Part shown: positions 55,025 to 63,594 of the stretch, piece by piece
Numbering within the stretch: position 1 is the first letter of the stretch
How the letters are laid out: each line of letters opens with the position of its first letter
Assembly (NCBI RefSeq): GCF_003206615.1
Contig: NZ_PZJW01000003.1
Coordinates: 236,482-300,481 of the forward strand
DNA: 64,000 bases
Direction of reading: 5' to 3'
DNA from: Salinicola acroporae
Lineage (GTDB): Bacteria > Pseudomonadota > Gammaproteobacteria > Pseudomonadales > Halomonadaceae
Made by a program: the position numbers and the translations under genes
Notes under the pieces: generated by a model
Seen by the model: only the letters and a program-made list of their open reading frames with translations
The model's database searches: none
Told to the model about the DNA's origin: nothing

Positions 55025-57139
55025 CTAGAACGTCACGCTGGCCTGCAGCGTGACCTCCAGCGGTTCGCCGACCACTACCCGGGTATCGCCGCCGCTGGAA
55101 GGATAGTAGGTGGTGTCGAACAGGTTGTGAACGTTGAGCTGCAGGAGGGTGTTGTCGCCCAGCCAGCCGTGGTCCCAGGCGACGAAGGCGTCCGCCACGG
55201 TGTAGTCGTCGAGACTGAAGCTGTTGTCGGCGTCGCCCTCGCGACTACCGACGTAGCGCACCCCGCCGCCGACTCGCCAGCGGCCGTAGTCGGGGGCGAG
55301 CCCCAGCTCTCGGGCCAGCAGCAGCGAAGCGGTTTGCCGCGCCACGTTGGGCAGCTCGTTGCCGGCCGTGCCGCCGTCGGCGTCCTCGAGTACCTCGGCA
55401 TCGGTGTAGGCGTAGTTGGCGAGAATCGACAGCCGGTCGGTCAATTCTCCCTGGGCGGAGAACTCGATCCCTTTCGAACGGCTCTTGCCCACCGCCCGCG
55501 AGACGCCGTTGTCGCTGACGACGACGTTCTCCTTGGTGATCTCGAAGTAGGCCAGTGAAGCCTGCAAACGGTCGGCCAGGAAACGGCGTTTGATCCCCGC
55601 TTCCCAGCCATGGCCCTCCTCCGGGTCGAAGCGCTGGCCCGTGTCGGCATCGGGTTCGTTGGGCACGAACGATTCGCTGTAGCTGGCGTAGAGCGAGGTC
55701 TGCGGTGTCAGCTTGTAGAGCAGGCTGGCGTGGGGCAGGAGGATGTTGTCCTGGGTGTCGGTCCCGACCACGAACGGGCGGCCCTGGCCACCATACTGCT
55801 CGGTGTGCTGAAAACGCCCACCCAGGCCGAGAATCCAGCGTTCACCCAGATGGAGGTTGTCGTCGAGGTAGGCGCCAGTGGTGTCGATCTCGTCGAGGCG
55901 ATGACTGGTGCTGTCGAGATAGGTGGCGCCGTCCAGGGTCAGGTCGCCGCGGTTCGGATCGTAGATCGAGATCGTGTCGGTGGCGCCGCGATAACGGTCG
56001 GCCAGGTAATCGCGGCGGCGCTCGTGATCGATGCCGACGGTCATCTCGTGGCGAACGCCTGCCAGTTCGACATCGCCGAGCAGCTCGGCGGCGGTGTAGA
56101 TCACGCGGCGGTCGAAGCCGTGATTGGCATCGGCGCGCCGCCTGGCGGTGCCATCCTCGGCAACGCTCAGCACCCGCGGCTGGCCGTCGTCGTACTGACG
56201 TCGGTTCCAGCCGTAGGTCAGGCGGCTGGTCCAGGCGCTGTTCAGATCCTGTTCCCAGCGCGCGGTGAACGACTGATCGTGGCCGGTGACCCGCGACCAG
56301 TTCTCATCGAAGCGGCGCTTGCGCGGCACGTCGACGGGATCGCCGTCGACGAAGGCGGTGCCGCGATCCAGGGTCAGGTCGTAATCGCGATACTCATAGG
56401 CGAACCACAGCCGGGTGTCGTCGTCCTCCCAGCTCAGCGAAGGGGCCACCACGGTCTGGCGGTTGCTGCCGAAGTCGCGCCAGTAATCCTCGTCCTGCTG
56501 GCCGACGATGAACCGGAACGCCGCGTCGCTGCCGCCCAGCGGGCCGGTGACGTCGACGCTGGCATCGCCGCCGCCGAAAGAGGTGCCCTTGCCGCTGATG
56601 GTGCGCGCCCACTCGTATTGCGGCTTCTTGCTGACGATGTTGACCACCCCGCCGGGCTCCTGGATGCCGTAACGAAACGAGCTCGGCCCCTTTAGCACTT
56701 CGATGCGCTCGGCGGTGAACAGCGGAAAGGTATTGCGCGGCTGGCGGATGCCGTCGCGCAGGATCGAGCCGTCGCTGTTGCTGCCGAAGCCGCGCTTGAT
56801 GAAGCCCGCCTCGGTGCCGCCCATGGTGTTGCCCTGGGTGATGCCGTTGACGTAGCCCATGGCGTCGGTCAACGAATCGGCACCGATGTCCTCGAGCATC
56901 CGGGTGCCGATCTGGTCCACCGTGCGCGCCTGGCTCAGGAAGTCGGTGGCGCGACCGGTGACCATGCTGGAGGAGCCTGGACGATAGGCGTCGTCGACGG
57001 GAGCCGCCGATGCCGCCTTGACGACCAGCGGGTCGAGGGCCGTGGCGCCGGTCTCGGCGGCCTGCGCCGCGGGGAGGTACAGCATGGCCATCGCCAGCGC
57101 CATCGGCGAGCATCGGCAGAGTCTGGGGGTGATACACAT
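55025..57139 (-). CDS. TonB-dependent siderophore receptor
   Basis: This 704-residue outer membrane receptor has a signal peptide (about 1-27, ending AQA). A TonB box-like LDPLVVKA (about 35-42) precedes a plug domain with RTVDQIGTRMLEDIG, RGFGSNSDGSILRDGIRQPR and RIEVLKGPSSFRYGIQEPGG, the FhuA/FoxA-type siderophore-receptor pattern. The beta-barrel ends VTLQASVTF with the expected terminal Phe. It imports ferric siderophores with energy from TonB-ExbBD. It follows the binding protein gene by 62 bp, both under the Fur box at 58392-58410. The start at 57139 is chosen as it gives a proper signal peptide. Confidence 0.9.
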   Translation of the reverse strand: MCITPRLCRCSPMALAMAMLYLPAAQAAETGATALDPLVVKAASAAPVDDAYRPGSSSMVTGRATDFLSQARTVDQIGTRMLEDIGADSLTDAMGYVNGITQGNTMGGTEAGFIKRGFGSNSDGSILRDGIRQPRNTFPLFTAERIEVLKGPSSFRYGIQEPGGVVNIVSKKPQYEWARTISGKGTSFGGGDASVDVTGPLGGSDAAFRFIVGQQDEDYWRDFGSNRQTVVAPSLSWEDDDTRLWFAYEYRDYDLTLDRGTAFVDGDPVDVPRKRRFDENWSRVTGHDQSFTARWEQDLNSAWTSRLTYGWNRRQYDDGQPRVLSVAEDGTARRRADANHGFDRRVIYTAAELLGDVELAGVRHEMTVGIDHERRRDYLADRYRGATDTISIYDPNRGDLTLDGATYLDSTSHRLDEIDTTGAYLDDNLHLGERWILGLGGRFQHTEQYGGQGRPFVVGTDTQDNILLPHASLLYKLTPQTSLYASYSESFVPNEPDADTGQRFDPEEGHGWEAGIKRRFLADRLQASLAYFEITKENVVVSDNGVSRAVGKSRSKGIEFSAQGELTDRLSILANYAYTDAEVLEDADGGTAGNELPNVARQTASLLLARELGLAPDYGRWRVGGGVRYVGSREGDADNSFSLDDYTVADAFVAWDHGWLGDNTLLQLNVHNLFDTTYYPSSGGDTRVVVGEPLEVTLQASVTF

Positions 57140-57201
57140 GACAGGGGTTCCCGGAGTGATCTCGTTATCGCGGGTCTCGAGACCCGTCGTTGGTATTGCC
57201 G

Positions 57202-58368
57202 TCAAGGCGGGTTGCCGGCGTAGGTCGCCTGGAAGGTGCCGCTGGCATCGATCGGCATGAACCGGCGATAGAGCGACTCCAGCGTCTCTTCGGGGTCGAG
57301 CGCCGCGCATTGGCGAGGATGCAGCCAGCCGGCGATGGCCTGCAGCGCCACCACCGAGAACGGCCCCTGGTGATAGCCGTGCCAGAGCGCATGAAAGCCG
57401 CCATCATTGACCGCCGACAGCGTCGGCCAGCCCGGGCGACGGGCCACGACATCGGCCATGTCGCGCTGGGTGTCGCTCTCCTCGACGCCGAAGCCGGCGC
57501 GAACCGAGCCACCCTTCGGCCACTGCGCGGCGGTGGCGATGATGACGTCGGGGTCGCGGGAAAGAATGGTTTCCGGATTGAGCACGTTCTCGGTGCCTGG
57601 GCTCATGCCGGCGGCGATGTTGTCGCCCCGGGCGTACGCCACCAGGTCGGCGAGGCCGGAGTCGAAGTTGCTGCGGCAGCAATCGACCTTGAGCCCGGGG
57701 GCGATATCGATCAGCACTCGGGGTCGACGGGTAACGGCAGCGAGACAGTCGTCGACCGCGGCCTGCTCGGTCTCGAGCTGCTGGATCAACGCGGTGGCGC
57801 GGGATTCCGCGCCCAGGGCGCGGCCCAGCAGACGCAACGATGGGACGGTGTCCGCCAGCGGATGCTCGCGGAAGTCGACGAACAGGATCGGTATTCGTAG
57901 TGCCTCCAACTGCGCCTGCAACGGCGATGTCTGCAACTCGCGATAGCGTGAGACATCGGCGACGATCAGGTCCGGATCGAGGGTGATCAGCGCTTCGGCA
58001 CCCAGCATGGCGTTGTTCGCCGTCCCCGGTGCCGGCAGGTCGGAAAGGGCGGGCAAGGCCGCCTCGAACCGCGACTGCGCCACCGGATCGAAGCTCTCGA
58101 GCGAGCCGCGCCAGCCGCTCATGCGCGAGACGGGATCGGGCAACAGCGCGGCGAGGGCGAACAGGTGACGCGGGTTGTCGAGGAAGATGCGCTGTGGCGG
58201 GGCCTGCAGCGTGAACTCCTGGCCAGCCAGGTCGGTCAAGGTGACGGGGAAGTGGGGGACCGCGGTCGGGTCGGTACGCTCCGCCGCCATGGCGGTCGTC
58301 GACCACAGCAGCGCAGAACCGATCGCGATGATGGCCAGACCAAGGCGGCTGGCGAAAAGCGCACGCAT
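57202..58368 (-). CDS. Iron-siderophore ABC transporter substrate-binding protein
   Basis: The 388-residue periplasmic protein has a signal peptide (about 1-28, ending AMA before AERTD) and a class III binding-protein fold (FecB/BtuF type). VTLTDLAGQEFTLQAPPQRIF comes first, then LGAEALITLDPDLIVAD and VLNPETILSRDPDVIIATAA. It has a Cys-Cys pair in LKVDCCRSN, unusual in the family. It likely hands a ferric siderophore to an ABC permease; none is encoded nearby. It is the first gene of a Fur-controlled pair with the TonB receptor. Confidence 0.88.
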   Translation of the reverse strand: MRALFASRLGLAIIAIGSALLWSTTAMAAERTDPTAVPHFPVTLTDLAGQEFTLQAPPQRIFLDNPRHLFALAALLPDPVSRMSGWRGSLESFDPVAQSRFEAALPALSDLPAPGTANNAMLGAEALITLDPDLIVADVSRYRELQTSPLQAQLEALRIPILFVDFREHPLADTVPSLRLLGRALGAESRATALIQQLETEQAAVDDCLAAVTRRPRVLIDIAPGLKVDCCRSNFDSGLADLVAYARGDNIAAGMSPGTENVLNPETILSRDPDVIIATAAQWPKGGSVRAGFGVEESDTQRDMADVVARRPGWPTLSAVNDGGFHALWHGYHQGPFSVVALQAIAGWLHPRQCAALDPEETLESLYRRFMPIDASGTFQATYAGNPP

Positions 58369-58391
58369 CGTTCTTCTTCTATTTGATTAAA

Positions 58392-58410
58392 GATAATCAT
58401 TATCATTGTT
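58392..58410 (-). promoter_or_regulatory. Fur box
   Basis: The minus strand reads AACAATGATAATGATTATC, matching the 19-bp Fur consensus GATAATGATAATCATTATC at 15 positions. It lies 24 bp before the binding-protein start. It indicates iron repression of the uptake pair. Confidence 0.85.
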
Positions 58411-58476
58411 ATTCTTGATGCGGTCAACGCGGCGTTAGCCGCCATGCCCCCTGGCCGGCGCGCCGGAGAGCCTGGG

Positions 58477-59049
58477 CTATGACCGGCGAACCGAATCCAG
58501 GTGGCCTCCCTCGAAGGGTTCGATCGTCCACTGCGTAGTGCCCATGGGTGCGATCCACAACGGGATCGCGTTGGCCGAGCGTGGCCCGGCCGGGCTGCCT
58601 TGGGTCAGCCCGCGAACGGCGCGCACCAGCCCGGAGTGGCCGACGATCAGCGGCGTGTCGGCTTCCTCGAGCAGCGCGTTGAGGGTGGTGGCGATGCGCT
58701 CCACGAACGCCTCCCAGGATTCGCCGCCAACGGGCGTGCTCAGGTAGGGAACGGTATCGGGGATCGCCTGGCCCTCCAGCTCGCCCCAGTGGCGCTCCAT
58801 CAGCCCGTCGACCACGCGATCCGGGGCGCGGCCCAAAGCCAGTTCGGCGGTGCGGTAGGCGCGCTGCAGCGGGCTCGACACCGTTAGCGACCAGTCGACG
58901 TCGCCGAGCAATGCCCGGGCGCGCCGCGCCTCTTCCTCTCCCTGCGGGGTCAGCGCCACGTCGTGCTGGCCGCCGATCCGTCGTTCGAGATTGCGGGTGC
59001 TCTGGCCGTGGCGCAGAAAGACGAAGGGGTGGCGGATCAGGGCGGGCAT
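58477..59049 (-). CDS. Histidine phosphatase superfamily protein
   Basis: The 190-residue protein has the phosphatase signature FLRHGQSTRNLERR (catalytic His in RHG, about residue 14), VSSPLQRAYRTAELAL, the acid residue in ERHWGELEGQ and the second His in IVGHSGLVRAV. This is the broad phosphoglycerate mutase-like family that includes alpha-ribazole phosphatase CobC and sugar phosphatases. The substrate is unknown. It lies between the iron uptake pair and the aminotransferase without evident co-transcription. Confidence 0.85.
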   Translation of the reverse strand: MPALIRHPFVFLRHGQSTRNLERRIGGQHDVALTPQGEEEARRARALLGDVDWSLTVSSPLQRAYRTAELALGRAPDRVVDGLMERHWGELEGQAIPDTVPYLSTPVGGESWEAFVERIATTLNALLEEADTPLIVGHSGLVRAVRGLTQGSPAGPRSANAIPLWIAPMGTTQWTIEPFEGGHLDSVRRS

Positions 59050-59106
59050 GGCGATGGGCTCCAGCGCATCAGCAAAGCGAACATCTTACCCGGCCCGGTG
59101 CGGCTG

Positions 59107-60549
59107 TCATCCCCCGGCGGTGTCGACCCGGAAGCGCGCAGTGGCTGGATCGGCGCGGTAGTGACGGGCCCAGGCCGGCGCCTCCCGCGCCAGAGTCCGC
59201 ACGCCGTCGAGGATACGCTCCACCTGGGCATCGTCGTGCAGAACGCTCAGGCTCAGCCGTATCCAGCCGGGCTTTTCCAGCTCGTGGCCTTGGCCCAACC
59301 GCTCGACCAGCGCTTCGGAGGCTGCGGCATCGATGCCGAGCAGGCGATGGGCATAGGGGCCGACGCAGGCGCAGCCACCACGAGCCTGGATGCCGTAGAC
59401 GTCGGACAGCATGCGGGTGAAAAGCTGGTGATGGATCAGGTTGCCGGCATCGTCGCGCACTCGGAAGGAGAAGATCGGCAGCGCTGGCACGTCCTGGCGG
59501 CCCAGCAGTTCCAGGCGCGGTTCGTCTGCCCAGCGGGCGAGCGCGCGTCGGCGCAATTCGGCATCGCGTCGGGCGATTTCGGGCAGCCCGATGGCCTCCT
59601 TGACCAGCAGCGCCAGCGCGGCGCGAATGTCGCCGACCACATTGGGGGTGCCGCTCTCCTCGCGGGCTTCGAGACGGCTGCTGTAGTGGTGTTCCCAAGG
59701 AGAGACGAAGCTGACCGTGCCGCCGCCGGGCAGCGACGGTGTGCGGCGGTGAACGAGCGTGTCGCGGACCACCATGACGCCGGAAGCCCCGGGTCCGCCG
59801 ATGAACTTGTGCGGCGAGAAGACGATGGCGTCCTTGCGGCAGTCCGGCGCGGGCGCCATGTCCATCGACAGGTAGGGGCCACCGCCGGCGTAATCCCATA
59901 CCGCCAGGGCGCCGCGCCGTTTGAGGCGCCGGGTGATGTCGTCGACGTCGCTGACGATCCCGGTGACGTTGGAGGCGGCCGAGAAGGCACCGACGATCAG
60001 GTCGCTGCCGGCGGCGATATCCAGCGCCCGCTCCAGCGCCGCGGTGTCCGGTCCCCCGGCGGCGTCCTCGGGAATCTCCACCAGCACGGCGCCGCTCTCC
60101 CGCCACGGCAGGAGGTTGGAGTGATGCTCGTAGGGACCGACCAGCACGCTGACCCGCTTGCCACGCCGCACGTGGGCGGCGATATCGAGCAGCGCCACGA
60201 TCCGGTTGATGCCGGCGGTGGCGCCGCTGCCGCTGAACACCACGTGGCAATCCTCGGCGTTGAGCGCCCGCGCGATCAGCGTTCGCGCCTCCTGGCGCAG
60301 CCGGGTCATGGTCTGCCCGCAGTGCGAGGCCTCGGTGTGCGAGTTGGCGTAGAACGGCAGCACCTCTTCACTGATGAAGCGCTCGACCTGGCGCAGCGCG
60401 CGGCCGGAGGCGACGTAATCGGCGTAGAGCAACCGCCGTTCGCCGAAGGGGGTGACGAACGGCACGTCGTTGCCGATCAGACCTTCCCGCAGCCGGGTCA
60501 GCAGATCCGGTCCGGACAGGGAGCGGCGAAAATCTGCGAGCGTCGTCAT
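59107..60549 (-). CDS. Class V aminotransferase (cysteine desulfurase-like fold)
   Basis: The 480-residue PLP enzyme has RLLYADYVASGRALRQVERF, YANSHTEASHCGQTM, the glycine-rich FSGSGATAGINRI and PLP Asp/His region (AVWDYAGGGPYLSMDM). The PLP Lys lies in DAIVFSPHKFIGGPGASG. It is longer than the 400-residue IscS type and has the extended C-terminus seen in an uncharacterised group of class V enzymes; the specificity is unknown. Upstream is a divergent Lrp-type regulator (127 bp apart), suggesting amino acid control. The ATG at 60549 gives the conserved MTTLADFRRSL start. Confidence 0.82.
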   Translation of the reverse strand: MTTLADFRRSLSGPDLLTRLREGLIGNDVPFVTPFGERRLLYADYVASGRALRQVERFISEEVLPFYANSHTEASHCGQTMTRLRQEARTLIARALNAEDCHVVFSGSGATAGINRIVALLDIAAHVRRGKRVSVLVGPYEHHSNLLPWRESGAVLVEIPEDAAGGPDTAALERALDIAAGSDLIVGAFSAASNVTGIVSDVDDITRRLKRRGALAVWDYAGGGPYLSMDMAPAPDCRKDAIVFSPHKFIGGPGASGVMVVRDTLVHRRTPSLPGGGTVSFVSPWEHHYSSRLEAREESGTPNVVGDIRAALALLVKEAIGLPEIARRDAELRRRALARWADEPRLELLGRQDVPALPIFSFRVRDDAGNLIHHQLFTRMLSDVYGIQARGGCACVGPYAHRLLGIDAAASEALVERLGQGHELEKPGWIRLSLSVLHDDAQVERILDGVRTLAREAPAWARHYRADPATARFRVDTAGG

Positions 60550-60675
60550 GGCGGCACCTTGGTATCGGGAGGGGAGCGCGGGCCTGCACTGCGTCCGACT
60601 ATGATATCCCGACGTGGACGGGTAAATTTCTCGGTATGATCCGGTAATCAATCATTACATGAGTGTTTTGACACC

Positions 60676-61140
60676 ATGAGCGACGCCAAATTGGATCATT
60701 TCAACCTCACCATCCTGCGCACGCTGCAGCAGCGTCCCGGTCTCTCCCAGCGCGAGCTGGCGGAGCGGATCAATCTCTCCCAGAACGCCTGCTGGCGGCG
60801 GATCAAGCAGCTCGAGGAGGCGGGCGTGATCGAGGCGCGGCGGCTGATGCTGAGCCGTCAGGCGCTCGGTTTCGGGCTGGTGGTGTTCTCCATGATTCGC
60901 ACCCGCAGCCACTCGCGGACCTGGCTGGCGGCGTTTCGCGAACATGTGCTGGGGATTCCCGAAGTGATCGACTTCTACCGTATCGGTGGCGATTACGACT
61001 ACATGCTCAAGATCGTGACGCGGGACATCGGCGCCTTCGATCTGATCTATCAGCGCCTGATCGACGGCTTCGAGATCGACACCGTGACCTCCTACTTCGC
61101 CATGGAGGCGCTGGCGGAGAACCGCCCACTGCCGGTGTGA
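60676..61140 (+). CDS. Lrp/AsnC-family transcriptional regulator
   Basis: The 154-residue protein has an N-terminal helix-turn-helix (LSQRELAERINLSQNACWRR) and a C-terminal RAM domain (VLGIPEVIDFYRIGGDYDYM, then LKIVTRDIGAFDLIY). Lrp/AsnC regulators respond to amino acids. The divergent class V aminotransferase gene is its likely target. Its end marks the transition to the lower-GC accessory segment; 61141-61356 shows no gene that I can support. Confidence 0.92.
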   Translation: MSDAKLDHFNLTILRTLQQRPGLSQRELAERINLSQNACWRRIKQLEEAGVIEARRLMLSRQALGFGLVVFSMIRTRSHSRTWLAAFREHVLGIPEVIDFYRIGGDYDYMLKIVTRDIGAFDLIYQRLIDGFEIDTVTSYFAMEALAENRPLPV

Positions 61141-61356
61141 TGATGACTCACGACCAGGCTACGGTCCGTGTTTCAAACCGTCTGCCACAGCATCGGATCC
61201 GGATCGCCCAACGTCGCGGCGATGACCTGCAGGGCGTGCTCCAGCGCTTCGCGGCTCTCGGCAGCGCTGATGGCGGGATGGCAAGAGGGGGACAGGCCGA
61301 GAAACGTCCACTTCAAAGCATGAAGGGACCGTTGATTGTCATATCGCCGATTTAGG

Positions 61357-62469
61357 TCAAAAGGCACCCGGACGAGGCTTGAATGTCCGCGTGATGGCGT
61401 CCCAGAGCCCCACCGCCTCGGCATTGGTCAGTGAGGCTTGATCAATAGTGGGGTGCTCTTCACCGTGAGCAAACTGACCGTTACGCAGAGAAATATCAAT
61501 ATAGGGGGTGCCGGGCGAACCTTTCCGGCTATTGGCTTCGAGATTGAAATAATTGCCTTTGACGTTTTCGTCAGTCGTGCCGGCACTGAGCCATTCTTCC
61601 GCCTGATCTATACCATCGAGATCCACTTCACCTTTTCTCAAAACTGAGAAATGTTGATCATTGGCTAATGCTCGTTCAGCCTGATTGGTACGATCCAGCA
61701 ACGTGTCTTCTTCAGCAATGATGCTATCCGTGTAGAAATGAATGTAGATATCTCGATTTTTATTATCTGAAAATCTAATTCCGACCTGTTCCTTGTGTGT
61801 CGGCACTGCGGCTCCGGGAATAGTCTCATCCGCCCCGCCTGCCAAGAAACCGTGCTCGAAACACAGACCAGGGCGTTCGGGAACCTCTCCCGCCTTCCGG
61901 GGTGACAGGTGGTTCAACAAATATTCGACCTGCTTAAGGCGCTCGGATTTGTTGCTTTGGCGGAGCTTCCACTGCTCTCTGTATTTTTCATCGTCCACAT
62001 CGATGGCAGTCAGTTTCACGCTGAACATGGTCAGCCCCGCGAACTTGTAGCCTTCCAGTAGCCTTGCCGCGTCTGGCTTATGGGGGCTTTCGTTACGATC
62101 AATGAAGACCATGTCGTCGCTAACATGGATGATCCGCTTGAGAAAGGGCTGATCTCCGGCATCCACAGTATGCATGGCTTCCAGTTCGGCTTTGCGCTTG
62201 TCGATTAGGTGCTCGAACATCTGTCGGCTGCTGGACTTGGCACTGATCTTGGCCTCATTGACGGTCAGGCTGCTGAAGCTCGGTTTCAGTTGCGACGGCA
62301 TGTCGACCTGAAAACGGCCAATGCAAACCGGGGCTTGTGTTTCAGTATAGGTCTCGACGGTCTGGCGTTCCTGGTCGTTCATCTCGGGGACTCCCTGTTC
62401 CGGTGCGCCACAGGCCGTGGCCAGCAGTAATATTGCGCTCATGAGCGGCGCTCGCCATCGTGTGATCAT
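61357..62469 (-). CDS. Tli4-like type VI secretion immunity lipoprotein
   Basis: The 370-residue protein has a lipoprotein signal (residues 1-19) with lipobox LATAC, Cys20. Beyond it, APVCIGRFQVDMPSQLKPSF and a C-terminal NAEAVGLWDAITRTFKPRPG resemble the Tli4 family of periplasmic immunity proteins that neutralise type VI phospholipase effectors. The start at 62469 has AGGA eight bases upstream; longer frames run into effector remnant sequence. GC content is visibly lower than in the housekeeping part. No matching lipase effector is seen, so it may be an orphan immunity gene. The family call is from memory of the motif pattern. Confidence 0.65.
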   Translation of the reverse strand: MITRWRAPLMSAILLLATACGAPEQGVPEMNDQERQTVETYTETQAPVCIGRFQVDMPSQLKPSFSSLTVNEAKISAKSSSRQMFEHLIDKRKAELEAMHTVDAGDQPFLKRIIHVSDDMVFIDRNESPHKPDAARLLEGYKFAGLTMFSVKLTAIDVDDEKYREQWKLRQSNKSERLKQVEYLLNHLSPRKAGEVPERPGLCFEHGFLAGGADETIPGAAVPTHKEQVGIRFSDNKNRDIYIHFYTDSIIAEEDTLLDRTNQAERALANDQHFSVLRKGEVDLDGIDQAEEWLSAGTTDENVKGNYFNLEANSRKGSPGTPYIDISLRNGQFAHGEEHPTIDQASLTNAEAVGLWDAITRTFKPRPGAF

Positions 62470-62842
62470 CCGTAATGTCCTGACTATCTTCATTTCCATT
62501 GGTCGGCGATCTCGAGCAGTGAGGCCAGCGTCCGTCACCCGTCTCGAAACGCCGGCCTGCAATGAATGTGCTTCCTCTTTTTCGGGGTTCACAGTCGTTG
62601 CAGTCCTCGTTGGTGTCGGTATCGCTGACCTCACCCGCGACCGGCCGTGAGCGCGTGTCGCTGCCGCTTTCTGAGGCTGTGTCGTTCAGTACACCGACCG
62701 CGGTAAGCGCCTCGCGCGTGATTGCGAGGTTGTCATCCACCGCGGTGGTCAGGACTTCCTTGCCGGCCTCCGCCATGGCGCTGCCGGCCTTTGAGGGATA
62801 AGGTCTTGGATACTCGTGGATAGGGCAGACAGATTCGTGGGG
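62470..62842 (-). pseudogene. Truncated fragment of a polymorphic-toxin effector
   Basis: After a TAG at 62843-62845, an open frame reads PHESVCPIHEYPRPYPSKAG, then SAMAEAGKEVLTTAVDDNLA and ITREALTAVGVLNDTASESG. It continues to ANEDCNDCEP-like text (exactly NEDCNDCEPRKRG), then loses recognisable content. From family knowledge, such Ala/Glu/Thr-rich stretches and a Cys-rich NDC motif precede the toxin domain in type VI effectors with a restriction-endonuclease-fold toxin. No toxin domain follows; the frame runs into the Tli4-like gene. I read it as a decayed effector end, possibly a small ORF from 62776 in reality. Confidence 0.5.
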
Positions 62843-62852
62843 CTAAAACCGA

Positions 62853-63572
62853 TCAAATGCCTCGCTCCGGCAGCAGCCCTCTATCGGCCAGAAACACCTC
62901 AGTCGCTCGGGCCAGTTTGATGTGCTCTTCGTTCTCGGGATCGAACGGCTCTTTGGTGGTCACGATCAGGGTGCCAATATCCGGCAGATACTCCGCCAGC
63001 GCGACAAAGGGCATCTCGTTGCTTAGATCGACATCCGGCACCAATGCCATCCAGCCGACCCACTCACGATGGGGGAAAGCGGCCAAATCAACATAAGCGA
63101 ATGGCGCCACATTCGCCCAGCGAGGTGGTATCACTTCAGACAATTTTCGTAGGCAGTTAGCGAAGACCTGCCAGTAATTTGGCCAGGTGGTCTGTTTGAG
63201 CAGTCCAGTATCTATGAAAAAAACCCCGGCCCGGCGATCATCACCCCAGGAAAACCTGTTTGCGGTATAGTGATATTTCCTTTCGTCGACGCTGAAGTTG
63301 CCTCGACATGCAAATGATATCAAACCTGTTCCATTGTGATCGTGCTTAAACTCCCTTACCGTCTTGATGGCATCCTTGACGACCCGGTTTTTTTCATGGA
63401 CGTCAATGGGTATGCCTTGCTCATCATAAGCATAGCGCCACTGACTCAATACCGGGTCTTCCTGATTGATCGAATCCAGCATAGAGACCCACCGATCATA
63501 TACGGCTTCTGCGGTCATTGGATTTTCGGCAGGAGGCACGATAAAGCTGATCACTGCGCCAGCGTAGCTCAT
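62853..63572 (-). CDS. Probable immunity protein (Imm52-like)
   Basis: The 239-residue soluble protein has no signal peptide. It carries NYWQVFANCLRKLSEVIPPR, FPHREWVGWMALVPDVDLSN, a TLIVTTKEPFDPENEEHI stretch and the C-terminal FLADRGLLPERGI. It starts 22 bp after the toxin gene stop, with AGAGAGA ahead of its ATG. The place directly after a Tox-REase-5 domain and the general pattern suggest Imm52, the immunity family known to neighbour such toxins. It would act in the cytoplasm and block the nuclease. The call is an inference from context plus partial recognition. Confidence 0.65.
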   Translation of the reverse strand: MSYAGAVISFIVPPAENPMTAEAVYDRWVSMLDSINQEDPVLSQWRYAYDEQGIPIDVHEKNRVVKDAIKTVREFKHDHNGTGLISFACRGNFSVDERKYHYTANRFSWGDDRRAGVFFIDTGLLKQTTWPNYWQVFANCLRKLSEVIPPRWANVAPFAYVDLAAFPHREWVGWMALVPDVDLSNEMPFVALAEYLPDIGTLIVTTKEPFDPENEEHIKLARATEVFLADRGLLPERGI

Positions 63573-63594
63573 GACTGATCTCTCTTGGTTTTTC

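Noticed and set aside
54977..55558. Frame of 193 codons on the plus strand
   Set aside because: It is antisense to the C-terminal barrel of the TonB receptor and has no recognisable domain.
58963..60639. Open frame of 558 codons on the plus strand
   Set aside because: It is antisense to the class V aminotransferase and part of the phosphatase gene; no domain is visible.
61173..61424. Small frame of 83 codons on the minus strand ending ATLGDPDPMLWQTV
   Set aside because: It overlaps the end of the Tli4-like gene. The tail looks faintly protein-like, but I find no family, and the ribosome site is absent.
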